Assembly (NCBI GenBank): GCA_905479595.1
Contig: CAJQND010000026.1
Location: forward strand, 1 to 14,685
DNA from: an uncultured Hyphomicrobiales bacterium
GTDB taxonomy: Bacteria > Pseudomonadota > Alphaproteobacteria > Rhizobiales > CAJQND01
DNA length: 14,685 nt
Direction of reading: 5' to 3'
The notes beneath the pieces are model-generated. The model ran no database searches. It was not told the DNA's origin and saw only the letters and a list, made by a program, of their open reading frames with translations. Below are positions 1 to 7,153 of this stretch, in pieces. Position 1 is the first letter of the stretch; each line of letters begins with the position of its first letter. Made by a program: the position numbers and the translations under genes.

Positions 1-33
1 GTTCTGACCCTAATTCCCTTTAGATGCGTACCT

Positions 34-62
34 TTGTCCAATTGCTACAAGGGCGTTTATAT
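34..62 (+). promoter_or_regulatory. Candidate promoter of the cytochrome c gene
   Basis: TTGTCC (34-39) and TTATAT (57-62) are separated by 17 bp, a reasonable sigma-70-like pair, 45 bp before the cytochrome c start. This is assigned by eye. Alphaproteobacterial promoters are variable, so the match is suggestive only. Positions 1-33 hold no recognisable feature and may be the tail of upstream non-coding DNA. Confidence 0.35.
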
Positions 63-92
63 GAAAGATGAGAGCAAGAATTTTTACCGTTG

Positions 93-98
93 AAGGAG
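93..98 (+). promoter_or_regulatory. Ribosome binding site that fixes the cytochrome c start
   Basis: AAGGAG lies 9 bp before the ATG at 108. A TTG at 90 is in frame, but it would place this Shine-Dalgarno sequence inside the coding region and add five residues plus Lys-rich material ahead of a normal signal peptide. The ATG at 108 is therefore the better start. Confidence 0.75.
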
Positions 99-107
99 TT
101 TCATAAA

Positions 108-500
108 ATGAAGTTGAAATTAGCCATTGCCGTTGCTGCCCTGGCCGCATTTGCCACAGGCGCGTTCGCTGACGAGCCAGACCTGAAAAAAGGCAAAAAA
201 GTATACAAAAAATGTAAAGCCTGTCATGTGATCGACAAGGAAAAGAACAAGGTAGGGCCGCACCTTGTTGGCCTTATTGGCCGCAAAGCAGCGTCTGTTG
301 AAGGCTATAAATATTCGAAGGCCATGATAGCCAAAGGCGAAGAAGGCCTCGTTTGGACGGAAGAAGTTCTGCTGGAATACCTCGTCAAACCAAAGGAATA
401 TGTCAAAGGCACAAAAATGGCTTTTGGCGGCATTAAAAAGGAAAAGCAACGGATTAATCTGGTTGCTTACCTCAAGGAAAATGCAAAACTCGCCGAATAG
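108..500 (+). CDS. Secreted class I c-type cytochrome (cytochrome c2-like), lysine-rich
   Basis: This encodes a 130-residue periplasmic mono-haem electron carrier. Residues 1-21 form a signal peptide (Lys-rich start, Ala/Val core, AFA before Asp22). The haem site CKACH is at 36-40 (Cys36, Cys39, His40 as axial ligand). GTKMAF places Met104 as the likely sixth ligand, and the GPHLVGLIGRKA segment (50-61) is typical of the mitochondrial/cytochrome c2 family. The mature part is unusually basic: 23 of 109 residues are Lys by my count, which suggests docking to an acidic partner such as an oxidase or reductase. It has its own promoter candidate and terminator, so it is probably a single-gene unit and not part of the lactate operon downstream. 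Which redox partner it serves cannot be read from the sequence. Confidence 0.93.
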   Translation: MKLKLAIAVAALAAFATGAFADEPDLKKGKKVYKKCKACHVIDKEKNKVGPHLVGLIGRKAASVEGYKYSKAMIAKGEEGLVWTEEVLLEYLVKPKEYVKGTKMAFGGIKKEKQRINLVAYLKENAKLAE

Positions 501-521
501 GCCAGTTACCAGAAAAACTTC

Positions 522-555
522 ACCGGCCGTCATTAACTATGGCGGCCGGTTTTTT
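522..555 (+). terminator. Rho-independent terminator after the cytochrome c gene
   Basis: ACCGGCCG (522-529) pairs perfectly with CGGCCGGT (543-550), an 8-bp GC-rich stem, followed at once by a run of T (550-555). It lies 21 bp after the cytochrome stop codon and separates that gene from the lactate operon. Confidence 0.88.
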
Positions 556-584
556 ATGCGCAGCAAAATGCACCAAATGGGCAT

Positions 585-607
585 ATTGGTTAAATCTATT
601 GACCAAT
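585..607 (+). promoter_or_regulatory. Candidate operator for the GntR/FadR-type regulator
   Basis: ATTGGTTAA (585-593) and TTGACCAAT (599-607) form a 23-bp inverted repeat with 5 bp between arms and 8 of 9 positions matching. ATTGGT/ACCAAT half-sites are characteristic of FadR-subfamily regulators such as LldR and PdhR, although those usually have a much shorter spacer. A further ACCAA lies at 572-576. The right arm covers the -35 box of the promoter at 599-628, so binding would block transcription. Autoregulation of the downstream gene is the simple inference. Confidence 0.6.
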
Positions 608-628
608 TTGCTAAAACGTCAATATAAT
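599..628 (+). promoter_or_regulatory. Promoter of the lactate-utilisation operon
   Basis: TTGACC (599-604) and a perfect TATAAT (623-628) are separated by 18 bp, the best promoter match in the window. Transcription would begin near 635, leaving about 30 bases of leader before the regulator start at 666. No other promoter of this quality is visible before the downstream lut genes. Confidence 0.65.
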
Positions 629-665
629 CTCCAATCAGCTCACTTTCAGCGGGCAACAAGCAGGC

Positions 666-1478
666 ATGACATTCCAGCGCATCCAGCATACGAAAATTGC
701 TGAAGCCATTATTCGCCAAATCGAGGAACTTATCCTCGAAGGCGTGTTGCGGCCTGGTGATCGTTTACCACCGGAACGCGAACTGGCCAAAACCCTTGAT
801 GTTTCACGCCCCAGCCTGCGCGAAGCGCTCACCAGTTTGGAAGAACGCGGTTTATTGACCGCACACCAAGGCGGCGGCACGTTTGTTGCCGACGTTATGG
901 GTCCGGTCTTTTCAGATCCCATTCTCGAACTGTTTGGCAAGCACGACAAAGCAACGGCGGACTATCTTGAATTCCGTCTGGAAATTGAAAGCATTTCGGC
1001 ACGCCTTGCTGCTGAACGCGCTACCGATGCGGATCGAGAAATTCTGACACGGATTTTCGAGGCAATGTTGGTTGCCCACGATCTTGATGACCCCCAGGAG
1101 GAAGCCCGCCTGGATGTGGAATTGCATGCAGCCATTGTTGATGCCAGCCACAACATTGTTCTTATTCAGACATTACGCAGCATCTACGCTCTTTTGCGCG
1201 AAGGGGTTTTTTACAACCGCCGCCGTCTCTACGAAAACCCCAGTGGCAGGGACACCCTGCTTGAACAGCACCGCGCTCTTTATGAATGCGTCATGGCGGG
1301 CGATGGGCCTGGTGCTGGCGCGGCCGCTGTCAATCATATCCACTACGTTGCATCTGAACGCCAGCTTGCAGAAGTAACCCTATCACGACAGGATATATCG
1401 CGCCGCCGCCTCGAACAGCGCCAACGCGAAGAAGCCGCGAGACCATCAAACAGAAAATCAAAACGGAAATCCGCATGA
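666..1478 (+). CDS. GntR-family (FadR subfamily, FCD domain) regulator of lactate utilisation
   Basis: This 270-residue protein is a ligand-responsive DNA-binding regulator. Residues 8-75 are the winged helix-turn-helix, with the family signature RPGDRLPPERELAKTLDVSRPSLREAL at 29-55 and the wing AHQGGGTFV at 66-74. Residues 85-235 are an all-helical FCD effector domain. Asp150, His154, His202 and His224 match the usual FCD metal-binding set that holds a carboxylate ligand. The C-terminal tail (245-270) is rich in Arg and Lys and looks disordered. It is the first gene of the operon; its stop overlaps the lutA start (ATGA, 1475-1478), so it is cotranscribed with the genes it probably controls. 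By context it is an LldR/LutR equivalent responding to lactate. That role is inferred from position, and the upstream palindrome is its likely site. Confidence 0.9.
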   Translation: MTFQRIQHTKIAEAIIRQIEELILEGVLRPGDRLPPERELAKTLDVSRPSLREALTSLEERGLLTAHQGGGTFVADVMGPVFSDPILELFGKHDKATADYLEFRLEIESISARLAAERATDADREILTRIFEAMLVAHDLDDPQEEARLDVELHAAIVDASHNIVLIQTLRSIYALLREGVFYNRRRLYENPSGRDTLLEQHRALYECVMAGDGPGAGAAAVNHIHYVASERQLAEVTLSRQDISRRRLEQRQREEAARPSNRKSKRKSA

Positions 1479-2245
1479 GCGAAAAACGAAAACCCCGGGT
1501 CGGCTTGTTTGTGACATGTCTTGTTGACACGTTCCGGCCCTCTGTCGGGCTTGCAACGGTCAAACTGCTCGAACTTGCCGGGTGCAAAGTCGAGGTGCCG
1601 GAAAAGCAAACCTGTTGTGCACAACCTGCATTTAATTCCGGTGACAGCAAATCCACCCGTAAAATCGCCACCAATGTGATCAAGATGTTTGAACAGTATG
1701 ATTACGTGGTGGTGCCTTCGGGTTCATGTGCTGCGATGATTAAAATTCACTATCCTGAGCTTTTTACCGAAGGCAGCGGGTTCAGAACCCGCGCCGATGA
1801 GCTTGCTGATAAAACATACGAACTTGTTTCATTTTTAAGCGATGTCATGAAGCTGAAAGATACCGGAGCGCAATTCGGGCGCAAAGTGACGTATCACGAT
1901 TCGTGTTCAGGCCTGCGCGAACTGAAGATCCACAAGCAACCGCGCGCACTGTTGAGTAAAGTTGACGGCCTGCACCTGGAAGAAATGGCCGACGCCGATG
2001 TGTGTTGCGGTTTCGGCGGAACATTTTGCGTAAAATATCCAGACATTTCCAACGACATGGTGACCAAAAAGGCCGCCAATGTCACAAATTCCGGGGCAGA
2101 AGTGCTGTTGGCGGGCGACCTTGGCTGTTTGCTTAACATAGCGGGCAAACTGCAACGCGAAGGTTCAGAGATCGAAATACGCCACATCGCAGAAGTGTTG
2201 GCTGGTGAAACCCACATTCCCGCCATTGGCGAGACGGATCAATAG
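1475..2245 (+). CDS. lutA: L-lactate utilisation protein LutA (YkgE-like, cysteine-rich CCG domains)
   Basis: This 256-residue protein is the LutA/YkgE subunit of the three-part L-lactate oxidation complex, which converts L-lactate to pyruvate. It consists of two repeated cysteine-rich CCG domains, as found in heterodisulfide reductase subunit B and GlpC-type proteins. The first has Cys47-Cys48 and Cys85; the second has Cys144, Cys177-Cys178 (CCGFGGTFC, 177-185) and Cys218. These cysteines normally bind an iron-sulfur cluster. There is no signal peptide or membrane segment, so it is cytoplasmic. Its length matches the family. Its ATG overlaps the regulator's stop by 4 bp, which implies translational coupling. 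lutB and lutC follow in the standard order, so the family assignment is firm. Lactate as substrate rests on family knowledge. Confidence 0.94.
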   Translation: MSEKRKPRVGLFVTCLVDTFRPSVGLATVKLLELAGCKVEVPEKQTCCAQPAFNSGDSKSTRKIATNVIKMFEQYDYVVVPSGSCAAMIKIHYPELFTEGSGFRTRADELADKTYELVSFLSDVMKLKDTGAQFGRKVTYHDSCSGLRELKIHKQPRALLSKVDGLHLEEMADADVCCGFGGTFCVKYPDISNDMVTKKAANVTNSGAEVLLAGDLGCLLNIAGKLQREGSEIEIRHIAEVLAGETHIPAIGETDQ

Positions 2246-2255
2246 GGCCAAGTTC

Positions 2256-3677
2256 ATGGAATCAACCAGTCGAAAATTTTCCTCCAACGCCCGAGAAGCG
2301 CTTGGTGATTCGCAATTGCAACGCGCCCTTTCCAATGTGCCCAGTGGCTTTGTCAACAAACGCGCCAAAGCTGCCGCCGCGTTGCCGGAATTTGAGGATT
2401 TACGCGACAAGGGCCGCGACATCAAAAACCATGTCCTGGAACATCTCGACCTTTACCTGGAAGCTTATGAAAGACGGGTGATTGAAGCGGGTGGCCATGT
2501 GCATTGGGCAGCCAGCGCTGCTGATGCTCAACGCATCATCACAGAAATCTGCCAGGCGCATGGAGCCAAGACTGTCACCAAGGGCAAGTCGATGATTTCC
2601 GAAGAAGCCGGAATTAACGCAGCCCTTGAACGCGCTGGCATCACCCCGATAGAAACCGACCTCGGCGAGTATATCGTGCAAATGCGCGGTGAAACTCCAA
2701 GTCATCTCATCGCGCCAGCGGTGCACCTGAACAAAGACCAGATCGAGGCCGACTTTCGCCGGGTGCATGACCATTTGCCGAAAGACCGCGTATTGGAAGA
2801 ACCCGCCTCTCTGGTGCGTGAAGCACGTGAAGTTTTGCGGTCGAAATATCTTGCCGCCGATATCGGCATCACAGGAGCAAATTTTCTGATAGCGGAAACC
2901 GGCACTTCGGTGATTGTCACGAACGAGGGCAATGGCGACCTGACGCAAAACCTTCCAAAAGTGCATATCGCGCTCGCGTCGATTGAAAAAATCGTACCGA
3001 CACTGGAAGATGCAAGCACATTGATCCGCTTGCTTGCGCGCTCGGCAACGGGTCAGGAAATTTCCACCTACACCACTTTTTCCACCGGACCGCGCAGGCT
3101 TGGCGATCTGGACGGACCAAACGAATACCATGTCGTGCTGCTCGACAATGGCCGCTCAGACATGATTGGCACGGAGTTTCAGGATATGTTGCGCTGCATC
3201 CGCTGCGGGGCGTGTCTGAACCATTGCCCGGTGTATCAGGCGGTCGGCGGGCATGCCTATGGTTGGGTGTATTCAGGGCCGATGGGGTCGGTTCTTACCC
3301 CCTCACTCATTGGCGTGGACGAGGCTGGACATTTGCCAAATGCCTCGACCTTTTGCGGGCGTTGCGAAGAAGTTTGCCCGATGCGCATTCCATTGCCAAA
3401 AATGATGCGTCACTGGCGCGAACGCGAGTTCGAAAAACACCTGACCGCAAAATCTATCCGTTCAGGATTGAAAGTGTGGAACTGGTTTGTCGCACGGCCT
3501 GAACTCTATCACCGGGTAAGCGGGCTTGCAGCGAAGTTTATCAAGGCCCGGGCAGGCAAGCGTGGCAGGGTTTCCAACCTGCCATTTGCAGGTGGCTGGA
3601 CCAAACACCGCGATTTACCATCCCCGCAGGGCAAGACATTCCAGGCAATTTGGAAGGAACGGCAAAAAAATGGCTAA
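2256..3677 (+). CDS. lutB: L-lactate utilisation iron-sulfur protein LutB (YkgF-like)
   Basis: This 473-residue subunit of the LutABC complex carries iron-sulfur clusters for electron transfer during lactate oxidation. Residues about 60-300 form the LUD domain shared with LutC, including the GITGANFLIAETGTSVIVTNEGNG stretch near 204-227. Residues 314-324 carry CIRCGACLNHC (Cys314, 317, 320, 324), and 367-374 carry CGRCEEVC (Cys367, 370, 374), the paired ferredoxin-like motifs typical of the family. The tail after 400 is a LutB C-terminal domain. The ATG at 2256 is preferred: it follows the lutA stop by 10 bp with AGGG at 2244-2247. An in-frame GTG at 2205 would overlap lutA by 41 bp and adds nothing resembling the family. 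The 3' end overlaps lutC by 8 bp. Confidence 0.95.
   Translation: MESTSRKFSSNAREALGDSQLQRALSNVPSGFVNKRAKAAAALPEFEDLRDKGRDIKNHVLEHLDLYLEAYERRVIEAGGHVHWAASAADAQRIITEICQAHGAKTVTKGKSMISEEAGINAALERAGITPIETDLGEYIVQMRGETPSHLIAPAVHLNKDQIEADFRRVHDHLPKDRVLEEPASLVREAREVLRSKYLAADIGITGANFLIAETGTSVIVTNEGNGDLTQNLPKVHIALASIEKIVPTLEDASTLIRLLARSATGQEISTYTTFSTGPRRLGDLDGPNEYHVVLLDNGRSDMIGTEFQDMLRCIRCGACLNHCPVYQAVGGHAYGWVYSGPMGSVLTPSLIGVDEAGHLPNASTFCGRCEEVCPMRIPLPKMMRHWREREFEKHLTAKSIRSGLKVWNWFVARPELYHRVSGLAAKFIKARAGKRGRVSNLPFAGGWTKHRDLPSPQGKTFQAIWKERQKNG
3654..3659 (+). promoter_or_regulatory. Ribosome binding site for lutC inside the end of lutB
   Basis: AAGGAA sits 10 bp before the ATG at 3670, within the last codons of lutB. 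It supports the ATG at 3670 over far-upstream in-frame starts (from 3526) that would lie wholly inside lutB. Confidence 0.65.
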
Positions 3678-4407
3678 TCCCCGTGGCCCAATTCTTTCCG
3701 GCGATCAAGACGTGCGTGATGCGCTATTGACGAAAATCCGCCGGACGCAAGCAACAGACAAACTCGATGCCAAACGCCGCCAGGCCGTGCAGGAACGCCT
3801 TTCCAATCATCCACGCAACATCGTACCCAAACGCAGCGATGGCAACGTAGATCATAAAGTTGCTTTGTTCACCAAACTGATGACCGCAGCAGACGCAACG
3901 GTCGAAGAAGTGAGCATGCCATCCCAAATTCCGCGTGCGGTGGCGGAGTTTTTGCGCGCCCATAACCTGCCCCAGCGCATTCGCTTTGGCAAAGATCCCG
4001 CATTAACGGGTCTTGCATGGGACCAAACCCCTTCTTTGGAAGTGAGCGACGGGCGCGCCAGGGTTTCCGACGAAACGTCCATGGGTCGTGCCTTTGCCGC
4101 AGTTGCGGAATCAGGAACACTGGTCATGACGTCTGGTCAGGACAATCCAACCACTTTGAATTTTCTGCCGGAAAACCATGTGGTCGTGGTGGAAGCCAAC
4201 CGCATTTGGGGAAGTTATGAAGATGTGTGGGATGAAATCCGCCACCATTACGGCGATACGGTAATGCCGCGCACCGTTAATCTCATTTCCGGGCCGTCGC
4301 GCACAGGTGATATTGAGCAACGTTTGGAGCTTGGAGCCCACGGTCCAAAACGGTTGCATATTATTATTCTGAACTCAGCCAGCAAAGCTGGAAGCCCAAA
4401 GGAATAA
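3670..4407 (+). CDS. lutC: L-lactate utilisation protein LutC (YkgG-like, LUD domain)
   Basis: This 245-residue cytoplasmic protein is the third subunit of the LutABC L-lactate oxidation complex. Its C-terminal two thirds form the LUD domain: SMGRAFAAVAESGTLVMTSG lies near residues 137-156, followed by the conserved LNFLPENHVVVVEANRI core. The N-terminal 70 residues are charged and helical (RRQAVQERLSNHPRN), which is usual for LutC; this region often helps bind the partner subunits. There are no cysteine motifs, as expected. Translation probably begins at ATG 3670, which overlaps the lutB stop (ATGGCTAA) and suggests coupled translation. Only 3 bp separate its stop from the next gene. Confidence 0.93.
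   Translation: MANPRGPILSGDQDVRDALLTKIRRTQATDKLDAKRRQAVQERLSNHPRNIVPKRSDGNVDHKVALFTKLMTAADATVEEVSMPSQIPRAVAEFLRAHNLPQRIRFGKDPALTGLAWDQTPSLEVSDGRARVSDETSMGRAFAAVAESGTLVMTSGQDNPTTLNFLPENHVVVVEANRIWGSYEDVWDEIRHHYGDTVMPRTVNLISGPSRTGDIEQRLELGAHGPKRLHIIILNSASKAGSPKE
4399..4404 (+). promoter_or_regulatory. Ribosome binding site supporting a GTG start at 4411
   Basis: AAGGAA ends 6 bp before the GTG at 4411 and lies in the last codons of lutC. It is the main evidence that the next gene begins with GTG directly after lutC. Confidence 0.65.
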
Positions 4408-4410
4408 TCC

Positions 4411-5049
4411 GTGCCTCTGCAAAACCGCGTTAATCCGTTTGGTGATATTGCAGCCGACCCGGCGCGAGGCATGTTCATGGGCAACCGTGGCGGGCGGATA
4501 CACAATGCCGATAAGAGGTTGCAAAATCGACGTTGGGCCAGCCGTGCGTGGATTTGTTGTGTTCTGGAGTTTAAAAACTGGCATCGCGAAGTTATGCAAC
4601 CCAACAGTTACACCGAACTTTTCTTTCTCGACGAGGCAACCGCTCTGGCAGCGGGCCACCGGCCCTGCTTTGAATGCCAACGCACCCGCGCCCTGGAATT
4701 CTTTGCCTGCCACGCCAAAGCCAACGAATTGCCTGAACGCATTTTCGCCCCGGAATTTGACGTGCTCGCCCAGGCCGCACGGCTCAATGGGCGCGCCAAA
4801 CGCACATGCAGGCATGAAATTGCTACACTCAGTGATGGTGTAATGATTACGCAGAATGGCGCGGCCTGGGCTGTGCGTGGCGCAGATTTACTGGCCTGGT
4901 CATACGACGGATACATCGAGAAAAAGCCCCGGCCAGCATCCGGCGAAGTAGAAGTTTTGACACCAGCGCCATTTCTCGACATCTTAGCCACCGGTTACAC
5001 GCCGGTATTTCATCCCAGCGCAGACAATCCGTCTGCTCATTCCACCTAG
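4411..5049 (+). CDS. Conserved-looking protein of unknown function with an Ada-like Cys-x2-Cys motif
   Basis: I do not recognise a named function for this 212-residue protein. The N-terminal part has GMFMGNRGGRIHN (20-32) and RRWASRAWICC (40-50). The most telling stretch is YTELFFLDEATALAAGHRPCFECQR (67-91): its FFLDEATALAAGHRPC-x2-C pattern resembles the zinc-binding N-terminal domain of Ada DNA-repair proteins (FF-x-EEA-x-AAGYRPC-x2-C). Cys49/Cys50 with Cys86/Cys89 could make a metal site, and Cys100 and Cys133 add two more. No methyltransferase, helix-turn-helix, signal peptide or membrane segment is visible, so it is not Ada itself. It starts with GTG 3 bp after lutC behind a good ribosome binding site and ends 11 bp before the FAH gene, so it is clearly an operon member. 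A structural zinc or nucleic-acid role is a guess from the motif. Confidence 0.82.
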   Translation: MPLQNRVNPFGDIAADPARGMFMGNRGGRIHNADKRLQNRRWASRAWICCVLEFKNWHREVMQPNSYTELFFLDEATALAAGHRPCFECQRTRALEFFACHAKANELPERIFAPEFDVLAQAARLNGRAKRTCRHEIATLSDGVMITQNGAAWAVRGADLLAWSYDGYIEKKPRPASGEVEVLTPAPFLDILATGYTPVFHPSADNPSAHST

Positions 5050-5060
5050 AGGCAAACACT

Positions 5061-5900
5061 ATGAAACTCTTACGCTACGGCCCGAAAGGCCGCGAAAAAC
5101 CTGGTCTTTTAGACAATGACGGTAATATCCGCGATCTGTCTGGCATTGTTGACGACATCACCCCGGACGTAATTGCCAAAAAACTTGGCAGATTGAAACG
5201 CACAGCCGTTTCGCGCCTTCCGATTGTAAAGGGCCGCCCGCGTCTGGGTGTTCCAGTGGCTGGTTTTCAGAAATTCCTGTGCATCGGTCTGAACTACACC
5301 GACCATGCTGAAGAAACCGGGATGGCTATCCCAACCGAGCCGGTGCTGTTCGACAAGACCATGAATGCGCTAAATGGACCGAACGACAATGTTGTCATGG
5401 TCAAGGGCTCGAAAAAAACTGACTGGGAAGTCGAACTTGCAATTGTCATCGGCAAACGCGCAAAGCATGTCACCAAGAAAGACGCGCTTTCCCATGTTGC
5501 CGGATACACCATCGTCAATGATGTTTCTGAACGTGAATGGCAGATTGAGCGCGGCGGGCAATGGATCAAAGGCAAAGGGTGCGACACCTATGGCCCGGTT
5601 GGTCCCTGGCTGGTAACGGCTGACGAAGTGGGCAATGTGCAAAAGCTCGATCTTTGGCTTGATGTGAACGGTGAGCGCCAGCAGACTGGTTCAACTTCAA
5701 AGATGATCTTCTCGGTTGCGCATTGTGTTTCGTACCTGTCGAAAATCATGACCCTTGAGCCAGGTGATATTATCGCCACCGGCACACCACCAGGCGTCGG
5801 CCTTGGTCAGAAGCCACCGCGCTTCGTCAAGCATGGTGACGTGATGACACTCGGCATTTCCAAGCTCGGCCAGCAACGCCAAAAAGTTGTTAAAGGCTAA
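5061..5900 (+). CDS. Fumarylacetoacetate hydrolase (FAH) family enzyme, likely diketo-deoxy-sugar-acid hydrolase
   Basis: This 279-residue cytoplasmic enzyme hydrolyses or decarboxylates a 2-keto acid using a divalent metal. The FAH catalytic domain spans about 70-275: GLNYTDHAEE (76-85), the metal ligands Glu123 and Glu125 in DWEVELAIVIGK and Asp154 in VNDVSERE, and the conserved GTPPGVG loop (241-247). The first 60 residues (MKLLRYG at the start, then a GLLD/IRDLS segment) resemble proteins labelled ureidoglycolate lyase or 2,4-diketo-3-deoxy-L-fuconate/rhamnonate hydrolase. The latter cleave their substrate to pyruvate and L-lactate, which would explain its place after lutABC. AGAGG (5048-5052) precedes the ATG by 8 bp. 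Its TAA overlaps the stop of the convergent kinase gene. The exact substrate is uncertain, and an acylpyruvate hydrolase or oxaloacetate decarboxylase role is also possible. Confidence 0.9.
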   Translation: MKLLRYGPKGREKPGLLDNDGNIRDLSGIVDDITPDVIAKKLGRLKRTAVSRLPIVKGRPRLGVPVAGFQKFLCIGLNYTDHAEETGMAIPTEPVLFDKTMNALNGPNDNVVMVKGSKKTDWEVELAIVIGKRAKHVTKKDALSHVAGYTIVNDVSEREWQIERGGQWIKGKGCDTYGPVGPWLVTADEVGNVQKLDLWLDVNGERQQTGSTSKMIFSVAHCVSYLSKIMTLEPGDIIATGTPPGVGLGQKPPRFVKHGDVMTLGISKLGQQRQKVVKG

Positions 5901-7153
5901 AGGATAAGGACCGCCCGCAGATCGTTGACATTTGTGTGGGTCGGTCCAGAGACGACAAGGTCGCCAAGCGCATTGAAATAATGCCAGGCATCATTGTTTT
6001 TCAGCATGGCGGCGGTGTCCAAACCCGCCGCCATTGCCCGTTTCAGGGTATCGGGTGAAATGAGTGCACCGGCATTTTCGCGCGCACCATCCACCCCATC
6101 CGTGTCGCAGGAAATTGCATGGATGCGCTCATGGCCGTTCAAGGCCAGTGCCAGCCCCATCAAATATTCCGTATTCGGCCCGCCTACCCCGGTTCCTATC
6201 AAGGTTACCGTGCACTCACCACCAGATAGGATCATGCGCGGGCTGCTGCATTTACTGGCTGCGAGTTTCAGAGCCATCGCGCCATGGGCAGACCCAACGT
6301 CACGCGCCTCACCTTCGATCTGATCACCAAGGTCAATCACCTCAACGCCTGCAGCACTGGCATGTTGATGCGCAGCTGCAAGCGATTGCGAAGGCGCTGC
6401 GATGATATGGTTTTCAACATTCTCAAAATGCGGGTCGCCCGGTTTTGGGCTCTCGCAATCCGGCGAACGAAGATGCGCCATAACACTTTCAGGAAGTGAA
6501 AGGCCGTAACGGGCAACAATTTCAAGCGCCTCGTCGCGGGTTGTGGGATCACCAACGGTCGGCCCTGAGGCAATAGTGCCGGGATCATCGCCCGGCACAT
6601 CGGAAATCATCAGACAGACCACTTTTGCAGGCCATGCAGCTTTTGCAAGCCTGCCGCCTTTGACAGCGGATAGATGTTTGCGTACGCAATTCATCTCCCC
6701 AATATGTGCGCCACATGCCAGCAGCATCTGGTTCACCTGTTGTTTTTCTTCCAGGCTAATCCCCTCTGCAGGCAAGCTCAGCAATGCGGAACCGCCACCT
6801 GAAATCAGGCACACAACCAGATCATCTTCAGAAAGGCCCTGCACTTTTTGCATGATCTGCCGCGCGGCATTGTGGCCTGACGCATCTGGCACTGGATGGG
6901 CAGCTTCCACCAACTCTATATAATTGAGAGGTTTGGTATGCCCGTAACGGGTGATCACCAACCCATCGAGGCGACCAGGCCAGGCTTGCTCCACAGCTTG
7001 CGCCATTGCGCCACCCGCTTTGCCCGCACCGACGACCACCAGCTCTCCTGCCGGGCGGGAGGGAAGATATTTCGGCACTCTCAATGCAGGCTGCGCTGCG
7101 GCGACGGCCACATCAAAAAGTTCTCTTAAAAACAAATTCGGGCTATCGATCAT
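5897..7153 (-). CDS. Glycerate 2-kinase (GckA/TtuD type, MOFRL family)
   Basis: This 418-residue cytoplasmic enzyme phosphorylates D-glycerate with ATP to 2-phosphoglycerate, sending glycerate into lower glycolysis. It has the two-domain layout of class II glycerate kinases. The N-terminal domain has VVGAGKAGGAMA (40-51, Lys45), HPVPD (86-90), LISGGGSALL (116-125) and the CVRKHLSAVKGGRLA segment (156-170). The C-terminal MOFRL domain has LSGGECTVT (309-317), DTDGVDG (350-356) and the closing GPTHTNVNDLRAVLI (403-417). It begins with ATG at 7153, 65 bp from the divergent aminotransferase start. Its TAG overlaps the stop of the convergent FAH gene. Glycerate in such bacteria comes from hydroxypyruvate, tartronate semialdehyde or tartrate breakdown; no such enzyme is adjacent, so the source is open. 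Confidence 0.92.
   Translation of the reverse strand: MIDSPNLFLRELFDVAVAAAQPALRVPKYLPSRPAGELVVVGAGKAGGAMAQAVEQAWPGRLDGLVITRYGHTKPLNYIELVEAAHPVPDASGHNAARQIMQKVQGLSEDDLVVCLISGGGSALLSLPAEGISLEEKQQVNQMLLACGAHIGEMNCVRKHLSAVKGGRLAKAAWPAKVVCLMISDVPGDDPGTIASGPTVGDPTTRDEALEIVARYGLSLPESVMAHLRSPDCESPKPGDPHFENVENHIIAAPSQSLAAAHQHASAAGVEVIDLGDQIEGEARDVGSAHGAMALKLAASKCSSPRMILSGGECTVTLIGTGVGGPNTEYLMGLALALNGHERIHAISCDTDGVDGARENAGALISPDTLKRAMAAGLDTAAMLKNNDAWHYFNALGDLVVSGPTHTNVNDLRAVLIL

Noticed and set aside
2400..3131. 243-codon minus-strand open frame within lutB
   Set aside because: It is antisense to strongly conserved LutB sequence; the product is rich in Cys, Phe and Arg in the manner of a shadow frame and has no family signature.
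4375..4815. 146-codon minus-strand open frame opposite the unnamed gene after lutC
   Set aside because: The plus-strand frame has a ribosome binding site, tight operon spacing and an Ada-like Cys motif. The minus frame has no such support.
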